64,000 nucleotides of DNA from Candidatus Regiella insecticola LSR1 (GTDB taxonomy: Bacteria > Pseudomonadota > Gammaproteobacteria > Enterobacterales > Enterobacteriaceae): contig NZ_GL379590.1 of NCBI RefSeq assembly GCF_000143625.1, positions 31,323-95,322 on the forward strand, written 5' to 3'. Within the stretch, counting starts at the first letter, position 1. Each line of letters starts with the position of its first letter. Position numbers and translations under genes: made by a program. Under the pieces are notes generated by a model. That model was given only the letters and a program-made list of their open reading frames with translations. It ran no database searches and was not told the DNA's origin. Shown here piece after piece: positions 59,436-64,000 of the stretch.

Positions 59436-60107
59436 ATCACACCGTTTTTGTTAACAAAAAACGTTATACAGAAACGCTTTGCGTGCTGTACGTTAAAATC
59501 CCGGGCGCCAAATAAAGCGGGCTGACCATGTATTCTGCCTAAAATTTAACATAAATAAAATGTCTATTTTTCGTACGCATCTGCTAATAATCAGTTATTT
59601 TTTAAAATAATTAAATTATATCAATATATTAATCATCAAAAGCAATCATACCAATGAGTGGTTACTACCTACTTCTTTTTATTTACGAAAAAAAGAAGTA
59701 ATCCTCTTGAGTGACGCTTAATTGATGAAAAAATAATCTAAAAGCGCAATTTACATAGAATAAATAAACATTTTGAACACGTTTTTGACAAAGTAAAAAC
59801 ATCAGCGAGCACAAGGAACCTCATATAAACCATTAAACATCATTGAACTTGCTTAACATGATAATAGTATATAATTTGGTAATTTCCTGTATTCAGAGAT
59901 TATCTTGGTAAATACTCGATTAATAGAAGCAATATCTACTTATTTCTATTAACTACATCCTCCTCTCACTAAAACTTAGCGAGAGGCTCTCTGTTCTAGA
60001 ATTGGAAAACCACGGTTCTATCTTGACCAGGTGCTTACCTTTTTTTGATCAACGTTTCTATCAGCATTAAATGAAATTAATCCCAGAAAAACCTAGAAGA
60101 AAAATAC
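59436..60107. other. Gene-poor AT-rich region
   Basis: About 670 bases with stops in all frames. Apart from the short dispersed repeat at 59782, no gene, RNA or further repeat was recognised. Confidence 0.5.
59782..59815 (+). repeat. Short dispersed repeat
   Basis: TTTTTGACAAAGTAAAAACA followed by TCAGCGAGCACAAG. This is the 7381/47853 unit with a few extra bases in the middle. Confidence 0.55.
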
Positions 60108-60395
60108 TTATACTGAAGGGGAAGGGATCACACCGACCCAAGACGATTTCCTATCTTTTTTTAATGCTAAAAGTGCTTGATAGTATTTCTCATCTTCTGC
60201 CTTTTTATTTATAGCATCAGCATATATTTCATTTTTTTTTAAAATGATTTATTTATTTTTTTCATACTCATCAGGTGATAATTTTTCTATTTTTAATACT
60301 TTTATTTCGTAGACAAATCCTTGCCGTGCCACTTTTCTTGAGCACTTATTATAAGAGCATTTCTTTCTTTATTATTTAAAATAATCTCTGATGTA
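60108..60395 (-). pseudogene. Decayed coding remnant of unknown family
   Basis: On the minus strand three coding-like stretches follow each other: EIILNNKERNALIISAQEKW..., then KVLKIEKLSPDEYEKNK, then NEIYADAINKKAEDEKYYQA... ending WVGVIPSPSV and stop. A frameshift and an in-frame TAA separate them. It is cut at its 5' side by R3 copy c. Lys/Glu-rich and helical; no family recognised. Possibly a phage, toxin or effector relic. Confidence 0.45.
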
Positions 60396-60499
60396 TAGCC
60401 GAATCAGTTTAATTTGATTCAAGGCAGAGAAGCGCAGACAGTACAAATAGTACGGCAAGCGACGACAACACCGAATCAAATTAAACTGATTTGGCTATA
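60396..60499. repeat. R3 palindromic repeat, copy c
   Basis: 104 bp, TATAGCCGAATCAGTTTAAT to ATTAAACTGATTTGGCTATA, near-perfect arms and the GTACAAATAGTAC core. It truncates the decayed coding remnant. Confidence 0.88.
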
Positions 60500-60562
60500 C
60501 TCGAAATAAAGACAGAGAGTGAAAAATACTAACCCCTATCTAAAAGCCGGTAATTGTCAATA

Positions 60563-61471
60563 GACCTCTTCGGAAACTATCATTTATCTAATTTCCATAT
60601 TATAAATTGCAGCAATCAGATTAAATCTTAATCCAAAACGTTTTCGCCTGTTTCGATAACGGTCTGATACAATTTTAAATCTTTTAATCATACCAATGAC
60701 ATGTTCGTTTAATACACGCTGGCTTGATAACGCACGATTGTTGCGTTTATCTTCTTTTGTTAAGGGATTTTTCTTTGTCTTTTTCTTAGGCAACGCCGAG
60801 TTTGAATGAATCTTGCCAAGCCCTTGGTAACCTGTATCGGTAACTGTTTTGATGTCAGGATGTATTCGCACACCAGACTCCTTAAACAACCTAAAATCAT
60901 GGCGCCTCCCATTCGTAAAGCTTGTACAGATGACTGCTTTACTTTTTTTATCAACGAGCACTTGTGTTTTTAAGGTGTGTCGTTTCTTTTTTCCTGAGTA
61001 AAACGGCTTTTGTTTTTTTGGGGACGTTCAATCGGCGTTTCTGTGGCATCAATAAGAACCAGCTCATACTCCCTATCCCTTTTTAATACAGCTTTGCGTC
61101 CAGGTAGGGCAAAATCAGGATGCTTTATTAGCGTATTCTCTATCCATTTAATCGTTTCATAGCATGTGCTCTCACTCACGCCATAGCTTTGGCTGACATG
61201 AAAATAAGTGCGATATTCTCGTATATACTCCAGTGCCATTAATAAGCGCTCTTCTAAACCCCGCTTGGGTTTCCGACCTCCTTTCCCTTGCTTACTCTTA
61301 TCTGCTTCATTCAATATCTTTATCATCTTTTCAAATGTACTGCGTTTAACACCCGTTAAGCGACGAAATTTTTCCTCTTCCAGTACTTTTATTACTTCAT
61401 ATTTCATGGCGGCTCCTTGTTCAGGAGTGTTTTACCAAAATTCCTCATGAATGCTAGTTTCCGAAGAGGTC
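60563..61471 (-). mobile_element. IS5-type insertion sequence, copy 3 (909 bp)
   Basis: Same ends as copies 1 and 2 with TA on both flanks (60561-60562, 61472-61473). It abuts the IS3-family element, whose left end starts about four bases further on. Confidence 0.9.
60584..61407 (-). CDS. IS5-family transposase, copy 3, two frames
   Basis: Frames 970-equivalent (60970-61407) and 60584 to about 60999 are joined at the A6G run by a -1 shift. Identical in protein sequence to copy 2 as far as can be read. All three copies keep both frames open, which implies recent spread. Confidence 0.85.
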
Positions 61472-61501
61472 TAATGTAGTTGTCGCCCAGGATGTAAAAT
61501 C

Positions 61502-62566
61502 CTAGGCTGCTTTTTTGGCGTCTGGTTTCACCTTTTTTTCTCTGGATTTTTGTGGATTTAAATGGACTTCTTTCACATACGGCCACTGACGGATTTGACC
61601 TGCCCAGCGTGTAGGGTTTGCAGCGCGTGCCTTTTCATACACTGTGTTACGCTGAGCTAATAGGGCTTTATCAAGGCCTGCATGTCTTTGTGCAGGTGTG
61701 ACAAATTCAATGGCACTGTGGCGATGTTCTTGATTATACCAGTGCACCACGTGTTCGACCCATGCGCGGGCGTCTTGCAGGTTGTCAAAAGGGTTAACCG
61801 GGTACTCAGGGCGATATTTTAGCGTCTTGAAGGCCGATTCAGAATAGGGATTGTCGTTGCTCAGGGAGGGTCGACTCAACGAAGTCGCTATTCCCAATGT
61901 TTCGAGCGTAAACAACAGGATAGCGCCTTTCATCGGGCTGCCGTTGTCGGAGTGTAGGGTGACTTGACCGGGCAAAATCCCCTCACGCTGACAAATATCT
62001 TTGATCATATCACTGGCATGTTGGGCACTTTCTTCAGCATATACCTGCCAACCGACAATCTTACGGCTAAAAATATCGAGGAAAAGGTAGAGGTAAAAAT
62101 ACTGGCCTTTAATACGGCTGGGGAGATAAGTGATATCCCAACTGTAGAGCTGGTTGGGCGCGGTGGCACAGAGTGCCCGAGGCTTAAAACGTGGTTTTGC
62201 CGGGCGTTCTGCTCGTCGATGCTTCAGTTGCCTGGCGTCCCGCAATACGCGATAAAAAGTGGATTCGGAGGCGAAATAGAGCCCTTCATCAGCCAACATC
62301 GGCACAATTTGACTCGGGGGTAAATGAGCAAATTTGGCCGAAGAGGTTATTTCCAGTAGCTTAGCCCGCTCACAGGGTGAGAGTTTGTGGGGCGGCGGCG
62401 CTGTTCGGCGCGTTCGGCCATCCACTTGCTCGATAGCTTTCTGCCAGCGCTGTAGGGTTCGCGTGCTTAGCCCAATCAGGAGACAAGCCTGTTGTTGCCG
62501 CGCTCCGGCCTGCGTTGATTCAGTAATCCACATCATAATAGACTGGCGCTGTTCGGGAATAATCAT
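61502..62566 (-). CDS. IS3-family transposase OrfB (integrase core)
   Basis: The frame from MIIPEQRQSIMMWITESTQA has an HTH-like start, then the rve integrase core with the DDE triad: SWDITYL, HSDNGSP and YSESAF, with the second Asp and the Glu 35 residues apart, the classic DD(35)E. The frame is open for 12 codons upstream, overlapping orfA, so a fused OrfAB by frameshifting is likely. Intact. Confidence 0.92.
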   Translation of the reverse strand: MIIPEQRQSIMMWITESTQAGARQQQACLLIGLSTRTLQRWQKAIEQVDGRTRRTAPPPHKLSPCERAKLLEITSSAKFAHLPPSQIVPMLADEGLYFASESTFYRVLRDARQLKHRRAERPAKPRFKPRALCATAPNQLYSWDITYLPSRIKGQYFYLYLFLDIFSRKIVGWQVYAEESAQHASDMIKDICQREGILPGQVTLHSDNGSPMKGAILLFTLETLGIATSLSRPSLSNDNPYSESAFKTLKYRPEYPVNPFDNLQDARAWVEHVVHWYNQEHRHSAIEFVTPAQRHAGLDKALLAQRNTVYEKARAANPTRWAGQIRQWPYVKEVHLNPQKSREKKVKPDAKKAA

Positions 62567-62813
62567 TTTTCCTCTTACTGCGTTGTGTTCGCTTCGGGTC
62601 ACAAAAATCCGCGCGCCATTGCTTCAGGTGATGAACAAAAATACCCTGCCCCCTGCACCAAGAGGCGAGTTCACTTTCTGCTAAACAACTTCTTAGCTTC
62701 CTCGGCGGCACGTTAAGTTCATCCGCAATGGCTTTCATTGTACGCCCATTCCGATGATAAACCTTACACAGCGCCTGCTCTTTAAACTCTTCCGAATACG
62801 TCGGTTTTTCCAT
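62520..62813 (-). CDS. IS3-family OrfA (HTH)
   Basis: 97 residues, MEKPTYSEEFKEQALCKVYH, with the HTH AIADELNVPPRKLRSCL typical of IS3-family OrfA. Overlaps orfB; an A5 run (GGAAAAATG) near the overlap could serve as slippery site. Confidence 0.88.
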   Translation of the reverse strand: MEKPTYSEEFKEQALCKVYHRNGRTMKAIADELNVPPRKLRSCLAESELASWCRGQGIFVHHLKQWRADFCDPKRTQRSKRKNDYSRTAPVYYDVDY

Positions 62814-62869
62814 GATTATATCGCCTCTTTATTAGTTCCCATTAACGAAAATTAGAGGCGACAACTAGA

Positions 62870-63045
62870 CTGACACTGGGGGAAGCCTATTCGAAATTTA
62901 CGCTGACGTTAAAACAAGACGCTGCAAAGTGAGTTATGGAAAGGAACTATTATATAAACATTCATTTACGTAATAAAAATCAGCGTACGACAAATTAAGT
63001 GTTTGCACGATAAGTAAATCTATTACCGATTTTTTGCAATGGCAA
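62870..63045. other. Intergenic spacer between IS3 copy 1 and ERIC
   Basis: No gene seen. The first 12 bases are shared with the outer flank of IS3 copy 2. Confidence 0.5.
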
Positions 63046-63171
63046 TATACCCAATGAATTTCGAGTTACGGCAAGGCGGCAAGGGGGTGAGACCGATGAG
63101 CGTAGATAGACTACGTGATTCGGCGAGCGCCCGCAGCCAACGCCGTCGTAACTTGAAAAGCGAAGGGTATA
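63046..63171 (+). repeat. ERIC-type repeat upstream of the amidase gene
   Basis: 126 bp, TATACCCAATGAATTTCGAG to AAAAGCGAAGGGTATA, ending 54 bases before the amidase start. Confidence 0.92.
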
Positions 63172-63225
63172 GATTTGTACTAGATAGATACGCAGTTAAT
63201 CTACAGAATCCGAAGGAAAAGACAA

Positions 63226-63531
63226 ATGCTACCCATCAAGCCACTTATCTGTAACTCAGCGAGTGATCTCGCCGGTGCGATTCAAGCAAAGAAAATCTCC
63301 TCTGAGTCGCTCACCGAGGCATTCCTGGAGCAAATCGAAGATGTCAATCCACAGCTCAATGCGTTGGTTCAGGTCACAGCGGCGGCGGCTTTGTCTCGGG
63401 CACGTGAAGCCGACGCGGCTTTATCACGCGGCGAGATCTGGGGACCGCTTCACGGTGTGCCCTTTACCGTCAAAGATGTGATCGAGACGGCGGGTGTTAT
63501 TTGCGCGGCGGGACTAGCCCCAGTGTCAGTC
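63226..63531 (+). pseudogene. Amidase-signature family protein, truncated by IS3-family element
   Basis: The N-terminal part of an amidase (GatA/AtzF/allophanate-hydrolase-like): SASDLAGAIQAKKISSESLT, LNALVQV, GPLHGVPFTVKDVIETAGV with the catalytic Lys of the Ser-Ser-Lys triad in VKD. After about 98 residues the frame runs into the IS end and stops at a TAG there. Both catalytic Ser and the rest of the roughly 460-residue protein are missing in the window. The start ATG follows AAGGAAAAG. Confidence 0.88.
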
Positions 63532-63585
63532 TAGTTGTCGCCTCTAATTTTCGTTAATGGGAACTAATAAAGAGGCGATATAATC

Positions 63586-63879
63586 ATGGAAAAACCGACG
63601 TATTCGGAAGAGTTTAAAGAGCAGGCGCTGTGTAAGGTTTATCATCGGAATGGGCGTACAATGAAAGCCATTGCGGATGAACTTAACGTGCCGCCGAGGA
63701 AGCTAAGAAGTTGTTTAGCAGAAAGTGAACTCGCCTCTTGGTGCAGGGGGCAGGGTATTTTTGTTCATCACCTGAAGCAATGGCGCGCGGATTTTTGTGA
63801 CCCGAAGCGAACACAACGCAGTAAGAGGAAAAATGATTATTCCCGAACAGCGCCAGTCTATTATGATGTGGATTACTGA
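63586..63879 (+). CDS. IS3-family OrfA, copy 2
   Basis: Identical 97-residue OrfA as at 62520-62813. GAGGCG lies upstream of the ATG. Confidence 0.88.
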   Translation: MEKPTYSEEFKEQALCKVYHRNGRTMKAIADELNVPPRKLRSCLAESELASWCRGQGIFVHHLKQWRADFCDPKRTQRSKRKNDYSRTAPVYYDVDY

Positions 63880-64000
63880 ATCAACGCAGGCCGGAGCGCG
63901 GCAACAACAGGCTTGTCTCCTGATTGGGCTAAGCACGCGAACCCTACAGCGCTGGCAGAAAGCTATCGAGCAAGTGGATGGCCGAACGCGCCGAACAGCG
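63833..64000 (+). CDS. IS3-family OrfB, copy 2, 5' part
   Basis: Starts MIIPEQRQSIMMWITESTQA and is identical to copy 1 up to the window end. The catalytic core lies beyond it. Confidence 0.85.
   Translation, partial: MIIPEQRQSIMMWITESTQAGARQQQACLLIGLSTRTLQRWQKAIEQVDGRTRRTA

Larger units (their letters stand above)
61475..62869 (-). mobile_element. IS3-family insertion sequence, copy 1 (about 1.4 kb)
   Basis: Inverted ends TGTAGTTGTCGCC / GGCGACAACTAGA enclose orfA and orfB. A second copy in opposite orientation starts at 63532, and both share a further 14 bases outside this end (GACTGACACTGGGG). Confidence 0.88.
63532..64000 (+). mobile_element. IS3-family insertion sequence, copy 2, cut by window end
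   Basis: The end TAGTTGTCGCCTCTAATTTT and the interior match copy 1 in opposite orientation base for base as far as compared. It runs off the window. Confidence 0.88.

Noticed and set aside
63039..63254. 71-codon frame before the amidase gene
   Set aside because: Its residues are the translation of an ERIC repeat; no independent coding evidence.

Overview
The window is a chromosome segment of a gammaproteobacterium of the order Enterobacterales. The gene products are close to Escherichia/Yersinia proteins (AcpP, CmoA, PutA/PutP, DapF, UvrD, CorA, the whole mraZ-ftsZ cluster, MukBEF, RecN, RpoE). Gene order within blocks follows the enteric pattern, but the blocks are shuffled and joined at insertion sequences. 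Single-base frameshifts, nonsense codons, IS truncations and missing neighbours are frequent. About 22 ERIC-type palindromic repeats lie in 64 kb. This is what a recently host-restricted, decaying genome looks like, for example a facultative insect symbiont of the Regiella/Hamiltonella kind. That placement is inference; the genus cannot be fixed from this window.

Layout. 1-4.4 kb: 3' end of acpP, a fabF cut by an IS5-type element, cmoA whose stop codon comes from that IS, a frameshifted PAS-LuxR regulator coupled to a 45-codon basic ORF, and a second IS5 copy. 4.4-8 kb: AT-rich spacer, convergent luxI/luxR quorum-sensing pair, and a half-length phosphonopyruvate-decarboxylase-like gene. 8.3-14.5 kb: divergent putA/putP for proline use. 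14.7-20.9 kb: lptM-dapF-DUF484-xerC-uvrD-corA, with DUF484 and xerC broken. 21.1-39.2 kb: the complete division and cell-wall (dcw) cluster mraZ-rsmH-ftsL-ftsI-murE-murF-mraY-murD-ftsW-murG-murC-ddlB-ftsQ-ftsA-ftsZ, without the lpxC that normally follows. 39.6-47.3 kb (minus strand): ycaR-kdsB and a mukFEB operon in which mukF and mukB are broken. 47.5-51.6 kb: bamE, recN, nadK and divergent grpE with a sigma-32 promoter. 51.8-59.4 kb: ung, srmB, nadB, rpoE-rseA (rseB gone, rseC frameshifted), thiD and sixA. 59.4-64 kb: gene-poor, with a decayed ORF, IS5 copy 3, two inverted copies of an IS3-family element and a truncated amidase gene.

The most striking feature is how the palindromic repeats behave. 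Three families of about 100-150 bp TA-bounded repeats are present: an ERIC family; family R2, whose ends match the IS5-type element; and family R3. Nine ERIC copies lie inside the dcw cluster. Four of them sit inside the reading frames of essential enzymes (murE, murF, murD, ftsW) with net insert lengths divisible by three, so they add 14 to 42 residues without breaking the protein. This resembles the Rickettsia palindromic elements. Other copies provide stop codons (ftsL, uvrD, lptM), a Shine-Dalgarno sequence (ftsQ), or sit in the leader between the MraZ operator and mraZ. A second notable relic is the 3' end of an IS605-type tnpB with its omega-RNA-like region, which now supplies the stop codon of sixA.
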